Shown here in pieces: positions 53,013-63,017 of a stretch of 64,000 nt of DNA. Position 1 is the stretch's first letter. Every line of letters starts with the position of its first letter. The notes below the pieces were generated by a model, which had not been told where the DNA came from, did not search any database, and worked only from the letters and a program-made list of their open reading frames with translations. This DNA is from Rhodobacter sp. (GTDB lineage: Bacteria; Pseudomonadota; Alphaproteobacteria; Rhodobacterales; Rhodobacteraceae), in the NCBI GenBank assembly GCA_020250125.1, contig JADCEL010000016.1:1-64000 (forward strand). Direction: 5' to 3'. Both the position numbers and the translations under genes were made by a program.

Positions 53013-54314
53013 ATGGCCGATCTGCGTTCCGACTTCATTGGCATCAAATCCCCCAACCCCTTCTGGCTGGCCTCGGCCCCGCCGACGGACAAGGAATACA
53101 ACGTCCGCCGTGCGTTCGAGGCGGGCTGGGGCGGCGTGGTGTGGAAAACGCTTGGCTCCGAAGGCCCGCCCATCGTCAACGTCAACGGCCCGCGCTATGG
53201 CGCGGTCTGGGGGGCCGACCGCCGCCTGCTGGGCCTGAACAACATCGAACTGATCACCGACCGCCCGCTGGAGGTGAACCTGCGCGAGATCAGGCAGGTC
53301 AAGCGCGACTGGCCCGACCGCGCCATGATCATCAGCCTGATGGTGCCCTGTGATGAGGAGTCGTGGAAAGACATCCTGACGCGCATCGAAGATACCGGGG
53401 CCGACGGGGTGGAGCTGAACTTTGGCTGTCCGCATGGCATGGCCGAACGCGGCATGGGGTCTGCCGTGGGGCAGGTGCCCGAATACATCGAAATGGTGAC
53501 GCGCTGGGTCAAGCAATACTCCCGCATGCCCTGCATTGTGAAGCTGACGCCCAACGTCACCTCGATCCTGCCGCCGGCCATGGCGGCGCATCGCGGCGGG
53601 GCCGATGCCGTGTCGCTGATCAACACGGTGAAATCGATCACCAATGTCGATCTGGATCAATTCTCGCCCTTCCCGATGATCGACGGCAAGGGCAGCCATG
53701 GCGGCTATTGCGGCCCGGCGGTGAAGCCCATCGCGCTGAACATGGTGGCCGAAATTGCCCGGAACCGGGAAACCCGCACCCTGCCCATTTCCGGCATCGG
53801 CGGGGTCACGACCTGGCGCGACGCGGCGGAATTCCTGGCGCTGGGGGCGGGCAATGTGCAGGTCTGCACGGCGGCGATGACCTATGGCTTCAAGATCGTG
53901 CAGGAAATGATTTCCGGCCTGTCGCAGTACCTGGATGAAAAGGACATGGCCCTGTCCGACCTGATCGGGCGCGCGGTGCCGAACTTTGTCGAATGGCAGG
54001 ACCTGAACCTGAACTACGTGACCAAGGCCCGGATCAACCCCGATACCTGCATCGGCTGCGGCCGCTGCTATGCCGCCTGCGAAGACACCAGCCACCAAGC
54101 CATCGCCATGAAGCCGGGCCGCGTGTTCGAGGTGATCGATGCCGAATGCGTCGCCTGCAACCTGTGCGTCAACGTCTGCCCGGTGGAGGATTGCATCACC
54201 ATGGAAGAACTGCCCCAGGGGGCGCTGGACCCGCGCACGGGGCGCAGGGTGACGGGGTACGGGAACTGGACGGAACATCCGAACAATCCCGCCGCAGTGA
54301 AGGCGGCGGAGTAG
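53013..54314 (+). CDS. preA: NAD-dependent dihydropyrimidine dehydrogenase, subunit PreA (PydB-type)
   Basis: FMN- and Fe-S-containing catalytic subunit that reduces uracil/thymine to the dihydro forms. 433 residues. N-terminal TIM barrel: PNPFWLASAPPTDKEYNVRR, then ELNFGCPHGMAERGMGSAVG with the conserved Cys of the active-site region, then KLTPNVTSI and ISGIGGVTTWRDAAEFLALG. The C-terminal ferredoxin domain has CIGCGRCYAACEDTSHQAI and CVACNLCVNVCPVEDC (two 4Fe-4S sites). Works with PreT. ATG 53013 follows ATAGGAGGCTTCC, an excellent ribosome-binding site. Confidence 0.94.
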   Translation: MADLRSDFIGIKSPNPFWLASAPPTDKEYNVRRAFEAGWGGVVWKTLGSEGPPIVNVNGPRYGAVWGADRRLLGLNNIELITDRPLEVNLREIRQVKRDWPDRAMIISLMVPCDEESWKDILTRIEDTGADGVELNFGCPHGMAERGMGSAVGQVPEYIEMVTRWVKQYSRMPCIVKLTPNVTSILPPAMAAHRGGADAVSLINTVKSITNVDLDQFSPFPMIDGKGSHGGYCGPAVKPIALNMVAEIARNRETRTLPISGIGGVTTWRDAAEFLALGAGNVQVCTAAMTYGFKIVQEMISGLSQYLDEKDMALSDLIGRAVPNFVEWQDLNLNYVTKARINPDTCIGCGRCYAACEDTSHQAIAMKPGRVFEVIDAECVACNLCVNVCPVEDCITMEELPQGALDPRTGRRVTGYGNWTEHPNNPAAVKAAE

Positions 54315-54664
54315 GGCCTGTCCGTGGTATTCTGTGCGTGCCACTCTGCTTGTGTTGCAGACGCCTGACAGGATGCTCAAAGCGCATGTTCCCCGCCTGC
54401 CAGGCGGGAGAATCTTCCTGATCCGGGGGAAAGGGGCTTGCCGTTCCGGGCGGGCAGGGAAGCACGCCGCGTTTCCCTGCCGGTCAGGCTCCTCCGTCGC
54501 ATGGGGACCGGTCCCGCCGGGCCGGGGCGGTGGCTCCGGCCAGACCGCGTGGGGCGCGCGCAGGCGGAACGGCTTCCTGCTTTCCGGGTCCGGCAGCCAG
54601 GGCACTTGGCACTTCTTGCGCAGCTTGTTAGACCCTGGGCGGCAGCGCAACAGCGGACAATCCC
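54315..54664. other. 350-base gap between preA and MFS gene
   Basis: No supported gene. CCCGCCTGCCAGGCGGG near 54391-54407 is a GC palindrome that could terminate preA transcription, although only GAGAATCTT follows. The region near 54606 (TTGGCACTTCTTGCGCA) was examined as a sigma-54 promoter and spacing is poor. Confidence 0.4.
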
Positions 54665-55906
54665 ATGCAGGCCCCGGCCCCGTCCCGTCACGCGGTGACC
54701 TTTGTTCTGATCACCGTGCTCTTGGACATGGTGGGCTTCGGCCTGATCATGCCGGTCTTGCCCGGCCTGATCGAAGAGGTGCAGGGCGTGGGCCTGGCGG
54801 ATGCCGCCTTCATCGGCGGCTGGATGCTTTTCGCCTTTTCCATCATGCAATTCGCCTTCAGCCCGCTGATGGGCAACCTGAGCGACCGGTTCGGGCGCCG
54901 GCCCCTGCTGCTGCTGTCGATTTTCGGGCTGTTCGTCGATTACCTGTTTTCCGCCTTTGCCCCGTCGGTCTTCTGGCTGTTCGTCGGGCGGGTCGTGGCG
55001 GGGCTGTGCGGGTCATCCTATGTCATTGCCAATGCCTATATCGCCGATGTGACGCCGCCCGAAGGGCGGGCAAAGGCTTACGGGCTGATGGGGGCGGCCT
55101 TTGGCGTTGGGTTCGTTCTTGGCCCGGCGATCGGCGGGCTGCTGGGCGAATTCGGCACGCGGGTGCCGTTCTTCGTCGCCGCCGGATTGGCCGCCTGCAA
55201 CCTTGTCTATGGCTGGTTCGTGCTGCCGGAAACGCTTGCCCCCGAAAAGCGTCGCGCCTTTGAGTGGCGGCGCGCCAATCCCTTCGGCACGCTGGCCGTG
55301 TTCCGGCGCTATAGCGGTGTGCTGCCGCTGTGCGGGGTCCTGTTCATCTACTTCTTCGCCAGCTCGGTCTATCCGGCGATCTGGCCCTTCTGGGGCATGG
55401 CGAAATTCGACTGGAGCGTGGCCATGGTGGGGGTGTCGCTGGCGGCCTTCGGCCTGATCACCGCGTTCTTCCAGGGCGTGCTGACCGGCCCGCTGGTGGC
55501 CCGCTTTGGCGAGTATCGCGTGGCGCTGTTCGGGCTGATCATCGCGGTGGTCTCGGCGGCGGGCTACGGGCTGGTGGGCACGCTGGCCGGGGTGCTGATC
55601 CTGCTGGTGATCCACGGGCCGGAAGGCTTTGTGCATCCGATGCTGACCGCGATGCTGTCCAGGGCCGTGCCGGAAGATGCCCAAGGCGAATTGCAGGGCG
55701 GGCTGTCATCGGTCATGAACATCGCCATGCTGCTGGGGACTGTGGTGTTTTCGCAGATCTTCGGGCATTTCATGCAGCCGGATGCAATCATCCAGTCGCC
55801 TGATGTTGCGATGTATGTGGCGGCGGCGGTGCTGGTGCTGGCCTTGGGGCTGTTCGTGGCGACAGCGCGGGCGCATCCGCAGGGCCAGAGCCGGGGAGTG
55901 GATTGA
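54665..55906 (+). CDS. MFS exporter, tetracycline-efflux-like (TetA/TCR group)
   Basis: A 413-residue, 12-helix drug:proton antiporter-type protein. Family words: LLDMVGFGLIMPVLPGLIEE in helix 1, GNLSDRFGRRPLLLLSIFG (motif A), and AAFGVGFVLGPAIGGLLGEFG (motif C of exporters). ATG 54665 follows GGACAATCCC. The end overlaps the aminotransferase gene by one base (TGATG), so the two are probably co-translated. Sequence alone does not show that tetracycline is a substrate; many genomic relatives export other compounds. Confidence 0.85.
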   Translation: MQAPAPSRHAVTFVLITVLLDMVGFGLIMPVLPGLIEEVQGVGLADAAFIGGWMLFAFSIMQFAFSPLMGNLSDRFGRRPLLLLSIFGLFVDYLFSAFAPSVFWLFVGRVVAGLCGSSYVIANAYIADVTPPEGRAKAYGLMGAAFGVGFVLGPAIGGLLGEFGTRVPFFVAAGLAACNLVYGWFVLPETLAPEKRRAFEWRRANPFGTLAVFRRYSGVLPLCGVLFIYFFASSVYPAIWPFWGMAKFDWSVAMVGVSLAAFGLITAFFQGVLTGPLVARFGEYRVALFGLIIAVVSAAGYGLVGTLAGVLILLVIHGPEGFVHPMLTAMLSRAVPEDAQGELQGGLSSVMNIAMLLGTVVFSQIFGHFMQPDAIIQSPDVAMYVAAAVLVLALGLFVATARAHPQGQSRGVD

Positions 55907-57135
55907 TGGACGTCTTCACAGGCAGCTTCACCCAGCAGGAGCCGATTTCCGACGAGGGCATTGCGGCGGCGCTGGCGGTTTTGCGCCACGGGCGGCTGCA
56001 CCGCTACAACACCGCGCCGGGCGAGATTGCCGAGACGGCCTTGCTGGAAGAAGACTTCGCGCGTCTGGTGGGGGCGAAATACTGTCTGGCCGTGGCCTCG
56101 GGCGGCTATGCCATGGCAACGGCCCTGCGCGCGCTGGGTGTCGGTCACGACGATGCCGTTCTGTCGAACGGCTTTACCCTGGCCCCGGTGCCCGGTGCCA
56201 TTGCCGCCGTGGGCGCGCGGCCAGTGTTTGTCGAGGTGACGGAAGACCTGACCATCGACCTGGATGATCTGGCGGCGAAGATCGCCGCCTCGGGCGCGCG
56301 GGTGCTGCTGCTGAGCCATATGCGCGGGCATATCTGCGACATGGACCGGCTGATGGCGATCTGCGATGCCGCCGCCGTGACGGTGATCGAGGATTGCGCC
56401 CATACCATGGGGGCGCGGTTCCGCAGCGTGCCATCGGGGCGGCACGGGCGCATGGGGTGCTATTCGACGCAGACCTACAAGCATGCCAATTCCGGCGAGG
56501 GCGGCTTTCTGGTGTCGGATGACCCGCAAGCGATGGCGCGGGCGATTCTGCTGTCGGGCAGCTACATGCTTTATGCCCGGCACCGGGCCGCCCCGCCGCC
56601 CGAAGCCTTTGAGTCGCTGCGCTTCGAGGTTCCGAACATCTCGGGCCGGATGGACAATCTGCGGGCCGCGATCCTGCGCCCGCAGCTGGCCACGCTGGAC
56701 GACCGGGTGGGGCGGTGGGCAACCCTGTACCGCCGGCTTGAGGCGGAGCTTGCCGGAACGCCCGGTCTGACGCTGATCCCCCGGCAGGCGGACGAGCATT
56801 TCGTGGGATCATCGTTCCAGTTCCTGCTGCGCGACTGGCAACCGCTGCGAACCCGCAGCGTGATTGCGCGCTGTGCCGCGCGGGGGGTGGAGCTGAAGTG
56901 GTTCGGCGCGGCCGATCCGGTGGCCTTCACCTCGCGCTATGATCATTGGCGCTATGCAAGGCCGGCGCCGCTGCCCCGCACCGACCGGGTGCTGGCCGGG
57001 CTGATCGACCTGCGCCTGCCGCTGACCTTCACGCCGGACGACGCGGCGCTGATCGGGCGGATCGTGAAGGCCGAGGTGAGTGCGGTGTTCCAGGGGGCCG
57101 AAGAGGGGCCCGAAGCGCTGCCGCCGGGCGACTGA
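55906..57135 (+). CDS. DegT/DnrJ/EryC1/StrS-family PLP enzyme
   Basis: PLP-dependent aminotransferase (or dehydratase) of the sugar aminotransferase family, 409 residues. Words: LVGAKYCLAVASGGYAMATA (PLP phosphate region), VLSNGFTLAPVPGAIAAVGA, IEDCAHTMGARF with the Asp that contacts the pyridine N, and the PLP lysine in YSTQTYKHANSGEGGF. ATG 55906 (MDVFTGSF) is set by the TGATG overlap with the MFS gene. No other amino-sugar gene adjoins, so substrate is unknown; the tie to an exporter hints at a small-molecule or resistance function. Confidence 0.82.
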   Translation: MDVFTGSFTQQEPISDEGIAAALAVLRHGRLHRYNTAPGEIAETALLEEDFARLVGAKYCLAVASGGYAMATALRALGVGHDDAVLSNGFTLAPVPGAIAAVGARPVFVEVTEDLTIDLDDLAAKIAASGARVLLLSHMRGHICDMDRLMAICDAAAVTVIEDCAHTMGARFRSVPSGRHGRMGCYSTQTYKHANSGEGGFLVSDDPQAMARAILLSGSYMLYARHRAAPPPEAFESLRFEVPNISGRMDNLRAAILRPQLATLDDRVGRWATLYRRLEAELAGTPGLTLIPRQADEHFVGSSFQFLLRDWQPLRTRSVIARCAARGVELKWFGAADPVAFTSRYDHWRYARPAPLPRTDRVLAGLIDLRLPLTFTPDDAALIGRIVKAEVSAVFQGAEEGPEALPPGD

Positions 57136-57224
57136 CCGGCACGATCTGCCCTTCCGCCCGCACCCTGTTGCGCTAAACTGCCGCGCACGATGCGCAACCG
57201 GCGGCGAAGGGACGTGGCGGGCGG

Positions 57225-57632
57225 ATGAACAGCACATGGCTTGAAGGCGGCAAGGAAAGCCTGCTGCACGCGCATCTTCCGGCGCTGGTCGAGGGGCTGA
57301 CCTGGGTCGAGGCGGCGATTGACCTGTTTGCCATCACGGTGATGCTGATCGGGGTGCTGCGCTTTGTGGCGGGTTTCCTGCGGGCTGAGAGGGCCGGGGA
57401 CAAACGCCTCGCGGCCATTGATGAAAGCCGGATCGAACTGGGCCGCTACATTCTGGCGGGGCTGGAGTTGTTCATCGTTTCGGACATCATCGAAACCGCG
57501 CTCAGCCTGCAATTGCTGGATCTGGTGTTTCTGGGCCTTCTGGTGGCGATCCGGTCGGCGATCAGCTATTTCCTGGAGCGCGAGGTCACCAATATCCGCA
57601 CCACCCGCAGCGGGGCGGAGGACCGCGCCTGA
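57225..57632 (+). CDS. DUF1622 membrane protein
   Basis: A 135-residue inner-membrane protein with two to three hydrophobic stretches: AAIDLFAITVMLIGVLRFVAG near residue 30 and YILAGLELFIVSDIIETALSL near 78, then VFLGLLVAIRSAISYFLEREV. The GLELFIVSDIIET and RSAISYFLERE words are those of DUF1622. Function unknown. It stands alone ahead of the nuo operon with a 211-base gap after it in which I saw no other feature. Confidence 0.82.
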   Translation: MNSTWLEGGKESLLHAHLPALVEGLTWVEAAIDLFAITVMLIGVLRFVAGFLRAERAGDKRLAAIDESRIELGRYILAGLELFIVSDIIETALSLQLLDLVFLGLLVAIRSAISYFLEREVTNIRTTRSGAEDRA

Positions 57633-57843
57633 CGGTCTTTGCCGCAGGGCGATGCCGCAGCGCCGCACCGGCTGCGACACAGGGCCGCGAAACGCCGCTT
57701 TCCCGTGCAGGGTCATGACGATCCTTGCTGTTTCGGGCCTTTGCCGGGCGGCCTTCGGTTGACCCCGGCCGGGGGGCAGAGTAAAGGGATCGCAAGCCGG
57801 AAAAGCGCCGCCGGATGCGCCGCCGCCCGTCTTTTGCCAGCCG

Positions 57844-58745
<902 letters not shown>

Positions 58746-58755
58746 GAGAGCTGCC

Positions 58756-59400
58756 ATGGCCGAGGCCGACCTGTCCATCGCCAGCGACCGCCGCGCCCGG
58801 TCACGTGAGGCGCTGGCCGAGCTTGCCGCGCATATCGGGGTCCGCCGCCCCGGTGCCGTGGCGCGCAGCGAGATTGCCCATGGCGAGTTGACCCTGCATG
58901 TGCCGCTGACAGGCCTGGTACAGCTTGTCGAATTCCTGAAGACCGATCAGGGCTGCCGCTTTTCCTCGCTGGTCGATATCACGGCCATCGACCATCCTGA
59001 CCGCGCGGCGCGCTTCGATCTGGTCTATCATCTGCTGTCGATGTACCAGAACCACCGCATCCGGCTGAAGGTGGCGGTGCAGGACAGCGATATGGTGCCG
59101 TCAGTCACCGGCGTTCACGCATCGGCCAACTGGTTTGAGCGCGAGGTTTTCGACATGTTCGGAATCCTCTTCTCGGGGCATCCGGACCTGCGGCGCATCC
59201 TGACCGATTACGGGTTTCGCGGCCACCCGCTGCGCAAGGATTTCCCGACCACCGGCTATACCGAAGTGCGCTATGACGAGGCGCGCAAGCGCGTGGTCTA
59301 CGAGCCGGTGAAGCTGGTGCAGGAATACCGGCAGTTCGATTTCATGTCGCCCTGGGAGGGTGCGCCGCATATCCTTCCCGGCGACGACAAGGCGAAGTGA
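58756..59400 (+). CDS. nuoC: NADH-quinone oxidoreductase subunit C
   Basis: Hydrophilic 30-kDa-type subunit of the complex I connecting arm, 214 residues. Words: [81 protein letters not shown] 58756 follows TAGGAGAGCTGCC. It is separate from nuoD, not fused as in E. coli; four bases separate them. Confidence 0.97.
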   Translation: MAEADLSIASDRRARSREALAELAAHIGVRRPGAVARSEIAHGELTLHVPLTGLVQLVEFLKTDQGCRFSSLVDITAIDHPDRAARFDLVYHLLSMYQNHRIRLKVAVQDSDMVPSVTGVHASANWFEREVFDMFGILFSGHPDLRRILTDYGFRGHPLRKDFPTTGYTEVRYDEARKRVVYEPVKLVQEYRQFDFMSPWEGAPHILPGDDKAK

Positions 59401-59404
59401 GAGC

Positions 59405-60616
59405 ATGATGGACGGAAGCTTTGACGACGCGCTGACGGGCGAGCAGAAGATCCGCAACTTCAACCTGAACTTCGGCCCGCAACACCCTGCGGCGCATGGG
59501 GTTTTGCGCCTTGTGCTGGAGCTGGACGGCGAGATTGTGGAACGCTGCGATCCGCATATCGGGCTGCTGCACCGCGGCACCGAAAAGCTGATGGAAAGCC
59601 GCACCTATCTGCAGAACCTGCCCTATTTCGACCGGCTGGATTATGTGGCCCCGATGAACCAGGAACATGCCTGGTGCCTGGCCATCGAAAAGCTGACGGG
59701 CGTGGCGGTGCCGCGCCGGGCCAGCCTGATCCGGGTGCTGTTCTGCGAAATCGGGCGGGTGCTGAACCACCTGCTGAACGTGACCACCCAGGCGATGGAT
59801 GTGGGCGCGCTGACGCCGCCGCTGTGGGGGTTCGAGGAACGCGAAAAGCTGATGGTGTTCTATGAACGCGCATCCGGCGCGCGGCTGCATGCCGCCTATT
59901 TCCGCCCCGGCGGCGTGCATCAGGACCTGACGCCGAAGCTGCTGGAGGATATCGATCAGTGGGCGGTGGAATTTCCGCGCGTGCTGGACGATATCGACGG
60001 GCTGCTGACCGAAAACCGCATCTTCAAGCAGCGCAATGCCGATATCGGCGTGGTGACGGAAGAGGATATTCTGAACTGGGGCTTTTCCGGCGTCATGGTG
60101 CGCGGATCGGGCCTTGCCTGGGACCTGCGCCGCAGCCAGCCCTATGAATGCTATGACGAATTCGACTTCAGGATTCCGGTGGGCAAGAACGGCGATTGCT
60201 ATGACCGCTACCTGTGCCGGATGCAGGAAATGCGCGAGTCGACCTCGATCATCCGGCAGGCGGTGGCCAAGCTGCGGGTGGAAAAGGGCGATGTGCTGGC
60301 CCGTGGCAAGATCACGCCGCCCCCGCGCGGCGAGATGAAAACCTCGATGGAGGCGCTGATCCATCACTTCAAGCTTTATACCGAAGGCTTCCACGTGCCC
60401 GCGGGCGAGGTTTATGCGGCGGTGGAGGCCCCGAAGGGCGAATTCGGCGTCTACCTTGTGGCCGACGGCACCAACCGCCCCTACCGCTGCAAGATCCGCG
60501 CGCCGGGGTTCCTGCATCTGCAGGCGATGGATTACATCTGCAAGGGGCACCAGCTGGCCGATGTGAGTGCGATCATCGGGACGATGGATGTGGTGTTCGG
60601 GGAGATTGACCGGTGA
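59405..60616 (+). CDS. nuoD: NADH-quinone oxidoreductase subunit D
   Basis: 49-kDa-type subunit forming much of the quinone pocket, 403 residues. Words: [72 protein letters not shown], and [20 protein letters not shown]. Starts ATGATG at 59405/59408. Its stop region (GTGAG) is the possible start of the repeat-containing composite ORF that splits it from nuoE. Confidence 0.97.
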   Translation: MMDGSFDDALTGEQKIRNFNLNFGPQHPAAHGVLRLVLELDGEIVERCDPHIGLLHRGTEKLMESRTYLQNLPYFDRLDYVAPMNQEHAWCLAIEKLTGVAVPRRASLIRVLFCEIGRVLNHLLNVTTQAMDVGALTPPLWGFEEREKLMVFYERASGARLHAAYFRPGGVHQDLTPKLLEDIDQWAVEFPRVLDDIDGLLTENRIFKQRNADIGVVTEEDILNWGFSGVMVRGSGLAWDLRRSQPYECYDEFDFRIPVGKNGDCYDRYLCRMQEMRESTSIIRQAVAKLRVEKGDVLARGKITPPPRGEMKTSMEALIHHFKLYTEGFHVPAGEVYAAVEAPKGEFGVYLVADGTNRPYRCKIRAPGFLHLQAMDYICKGHQLADVSAIIGTMDVVFGEIDR

Positions 60617-60623
60617 GTAAGAA

Positions 60624-60718
60624 GGCCTCTCCCCCATCCCCTCTCCCACGGGAGAGGGGGGTCGCGGACGGTGATGCCGCGCCCCCCTCTCCGGCACGGA
60701 GAGGGGCCGGGGGAGAGG
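60624..60718. repeat. 95-bp GC-rich direct repeat, copy 1
   Basis: Begins GGCCTCTCCCCCATCCCCTC and ends GGCCGGGGGAGAGG. It contains two hairpins, CCCCTCTCCCA-CGGGAGAGGGG and CCCCTCTCCG-GCA-CGGAGAGGGG. An identical copy starts 141 bases later, that is 47 codons, so both are read in the same frame by the plus ORF opening at GTG 60613. Confidence 0.9.
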
Positions 60719-60764
60719 GGTCTTTGCCGGGCGGTGTTCCAGGCCTTGAAGCACGGTCTGCGCA

Positions 60765-60859
60765 GGCCTCTCCCCCATCCCCTCTCCCACGGGAGAGGGG
60801 GGTCGCGGACGGTGATGCCGCGCCCCCCTCTCCGGCACGGAGAGGGGCCGGGGGAGAGG
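60765..60859. repeat. 95-bp GC-rich direct repeat, copy 2
   Basis: Base-for-base the same as copy 1 by reading, including both internal hairpins. The unique spacer between copies is 46 bases (TCTTTGCCGGGCGGTGTTCC at its core). It ends 30 bases before the ATG of the DUF559 gene. Direct copies around short spacers are typical of miniature repetitive elements. Confidence 0.9.
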
Positions 60860-60888
60860 TGCAAAGCCGGTTCAACCGTGGCGCAGGG

Positions 60889-61611
60889 ATGACTGCACGG
60901 GCGCAAAGATTGCGGCGTGATATGACCGATGCCGAACGGCTGCTTTGGTCGCGGCTGCGTGGTGATGCGCTGGGTGTGCGGTTTCGCCGACAGCTCGTGA
61001 TTGACCGGCGGTTCATTGTAGATTTCTGTGCGCCCGAGATCGGATTGATTGTCGAGGTGGACGGGGGGCAGCATGCCGGTTCGGAGTCGGACGTGATCCG
61101 GGACGCCTGTCTGGCGAAGCGGGGCTATCAGGTTCTCCGGTTCTGGAACACTGAGGTTCAGCGCGAAACGCTGGCCGTGATGGAGCGGATTTTTGCGGTG
61201 GTGAGCAATCTGCTTGAGGCGAATACCTCTCCCCCGGCCCCTCTCCGAAGCGGAGAGGGGGGCGCTGCTGAACGGACAGAGCCCCATAACGGGCGGGGCG
61301 TGCGCAGCATCGCTGACAGTTGCGATCCGGAACGGGCGGAAACGCTGATACGCATTCGGCATGTTTTATTTGTTTCCACTTCCGCACTCCGCGTAACGTT
61401 TGATGACGGTGCGGTGCGTGAGGTGGATTTTGCGGACCTGATCTCGACTTCGAAGTGGTTCAAGATGCTTTCTGTGCCGACCACGTTCGAGACAGTTGAA
61501 ATAGTGAACAATGGCCGCGCCCTGCAATGGGTGACAGGGGCCGACTTCTGCGCTGATGCCCTGCGCATCATGGCCGACGAACAGCTTGCAGCCAAGGGAA
61601 CGACCGCCTGA
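60889..61611 (+). CDS. DUF559-DUF2442 composite protein with translated repeat
   Basis: 240 residues from ATG 60889 (AGGG just upstream). Residues 1-110 are a DUF559 domain, a Vsr/restriction-endonuclease-like fold: [20 protein letters not shown], then [21 protein letters not shown] with the expected D and E-x-D acidic residues, and [12 protein letters not shown]. Residues about 115-145 are a translated GC-rich repeat ([16 protein letters not shown]). Residues about 160-235 match DUF2442 ([28 protein letters not shown]). It looks like two small genes fused through a repeat. GTG 60613, overlapping the nuoD stop, would add 92 repeat-encoded residues. The stop overlaps nuoE (TGATG). Unrelated to respiration; an insertion. 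Confidence 0.75.
   Translation: MTARAQRLRRDMTDAERLLWSRLRGDALGVRFRRQLVIDRRFIVDFCAPEIGLIVEVDGGQHAGSESDVIRDACLAKRGYQVLRFWNTEVQRETLAVMERIFAVVSNLLEANTSPPAPLRSGEGGAAERTEPHNGRGVRSIADSCDPERAETLIRIRHVLFVSTSALRVTFDDGAVREVDFADLISTSKWFKMLSVPTTFETVEIVNNGRALQWVTGADFCADALRIMADEQLAAKGTTA
61226..61262. repeat. Half-copy of the GC-rich repeat inside the composite ORF
   Basis: CCTCTCCCCCGGCCCCTCTC followed by CGAAGCGGAGAGGGG repeats the start and hairpin theme of the 95-bp elements in shortened form. It falls exactly at the junction between the DUF559 and DUF2442 coding parts and contributes the in-frame residues [12 protein letters not shown]. Confidence 0.75.
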
Positions 61612-62387
61612 TGCTCCGCCGCCTTCACCCCGAACAGCCCGCCTCTTTCGCCTTCACCCCGGCCAACCTGGCCTGGGCGCAGGGGCAGATCACCAAATAC
61701 CCGGCGGGCCGTCAGGCCAGTGCCATCATTCCGCTGCTGTGGCGCGCGCAGGAGCAGGAGGGCTGGCTGACCCGCCCCGCCATCGAACATGTCGCCGACA
61801 TGCTGGGCATGGCCCATATCCGGGCGCTGGAGGTGGCGACCTTTTACTTCATGTTCCAGCTGGCCCCGGTGGGGTCGGTGGCGCATGTGCAGGTCTGCGG
61901 CACCACATCCTGCATGATCTGCGGCGCGGAAGAGCTGATTGCCGTCTGCCGCGAAAAAATCGCGCCCAGGGCGCACCAGCTTTCCCCCGATGGCCGCTTC
62001 AGCTGGGAAGAAGTGGAATGCATGGGGGCCTGCGCCAATGCGCCGATGGCCCAGATCGGCAAGGATTATTACGAGGACCTGACGGCAGACAGGCTGCGCG
62101 GGCTGATCGAGCGCTTTGCCGCCGGAGAGGTGCCGGTGCCGGGGCCGCAGAACGGCCGCTATGCCAGTGAACCGGTCACCGGGCTGACCAGCCTGAAGGA
62201 ATTCGATTCGGGCCGCAGGCCGTACAATGCCTCGGCCCAGGCGGCGGTCGATCTGAAGGACACCGTCCGGCGGATCGACGGCACCGAAGTGCCGCTGCGC
62301 ACGCCGTGGCTGGGCCAGGCCGCAGCCCCTGTCAAGACCAAAGCCCCCCGCAAGACGAAGGCGGCGGCAAAGACGACGAAGGACTGA
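61611..62387 (+). CDS. nuoE: NADH-quinone oxidoreductase subunit E
   Basis: 24-kDa-type subunit holding the N1a [2Fe-2S] cluster, 258 residues. The four ligands are in [16 protein letters not shown] and [16 protein letters not shown]. Other words are [19 protein letters not shown] and [20 protein letters not shown]. The C-terminus carries a Lys/Ala-rich tail ([15 protein letters not shown]), longer than the E. coli protein but usual in alphaproteobacteria. ATG 61611 shares a base with the composite ORF stop, so nuoE translation may now be coupled to that inserted gene. Confidence 0.96.
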   Translation: MLRRLHPEQPASFAFTPANLAWAQGQITKYPAGRQASAIIPLLWRAQEQEGWLTRPAIEHVADMLGMAHIRALEVATFYFMFQLAPVGSVAHVQVCGTTSCMICGAEELIAVCREKIAPRAHQLSPDGRFSWEEVECMGACANAPMAQIGKDYYEDLTADRLRGLIERFAAGEVPVPGPQNGRYASEPVTGLTSLKEFDSGRRPYNASAQAAVDLKDTVRRIDGTEVPLRTPWLGQAAAPVKTKAPRKTKAAAKTTKD

Positions 62388-62429
62388 ACCGGAACCGGCC
62401 AGGGCAGGCCAAAGGGAAGGAAACGACCG

Positions 62430-63017
62430 ATGATTGCAGAAAGCAAACAGACGCCCCTGCTTGCAGGCTGGGCGATTGCCGCAGCCGCCGGCCTTGTGGC
62501 TGCGGCGGTATCCTATGTTGTCGGGGGCCTGAGCCCCCTGCAGTGCTGCTTTATCGGCGCGCTGATCTTCGCGGTTGTCGGGCTGATCCTTGGCCTGCCG
62601 GGGCGCGTTCAAGTCGCAGCCGGCGCACCGGTGGACACCGGCATGCGCCCCGTGGATTTGCCGCCGCTGCCTGCCGGCGCAGCGCATCATGCGCCCGCGG
62701 CCGCAGCGGCGTCCGGCGCGGCCCTTGCGCCGCGTCGTCCCGCCGGGTTGACCGGCGCGCGCAGCGGGGATGCCGATGACCTGAAGCGCATCAAGGGGGT
62801 CGGGCCGAAGCTTGAACAGCTTTGCCACAGCCTGGGCTTTTATCACTTCGATCAGATCGCCGCCTGGACGGAAGACGAGATTGCCTGGGTGGACGACAAC
62901 CTTGAAGGCTTCAAGGGACGGGTGACGCGCGATGACTGGGTTGCGCAGGCGCGCATTCTGGCGGCGGGCGGCACCACGGAGTTTTCCGACCGGGTCGACA
63001 AGGGCGATGTGTACTGA
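62430..63017 (+). CDS. Helix-hairpin-helix membrane protein of the nuo operon
   Basis: 195 residues: two N-terminal membrane helices (AGWAIAAAAGLVAAAVSYVV and CCFIGALIFAVVGLILGLP), an Ala/Pro-rich linker, then a C-terminal helix-hairpin-helix-type domain with DLKRIKGVGPKLEQLCHSLG, FYHFDQIAAWTEDEIAWVDD and FKGRVTRDDWVAQARILA. Proteins of this layout lie between nuoE and nuoF in Rhodobacteraceae and are often labelled as complex I-associated, without proven role. ATG 62430 follows GGGAAGGAAACGACCG. It overlaps the DUF5337 gene by one base. Confidence 0.8.
   Translation: MIAESKQTPLLAGWAIAAAAGLVAAAVSYVVGGLSPLQCCFIGALIFAVVGLILGLPGRVQVAAGAPVDTGMRPVDLPPLPAGAAHHAPAAAAASGAALAPRRPAGLTGARSGDADDLKRIKGVGPKLEQLCHSLGFYHFDQIAAWTEDEIAWVDDNLEGFKGRVTRDDWVAQARILAAGGTTEFSDRVDKGDVY

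Noticed and set aside
54606-54623. Possible sigma-54 promoter TTGGCACTTCTTGCGCA before the MFS gene
   Set aside because: With the proper GG-N10-GC spacing the -12 element is only GCGCA, a poor match; no enhancer site seen.
60624-60859. Two direct repeats considered as a CRISPR array
   Set aside because: Only two 95-bp copies with internal hairpins and one 46-base spacer, no cas genes; better explained as intergenic repeat elements.
60613-60888. N-terminal extension of the composite ORF from GTG 60613 as the main start
   Set aside because: It consists almost only of translated repeats; ATG 60889 has AGGG upstream and gives the usual DUF559 N-terminus. Kept as an alternative in the findings.
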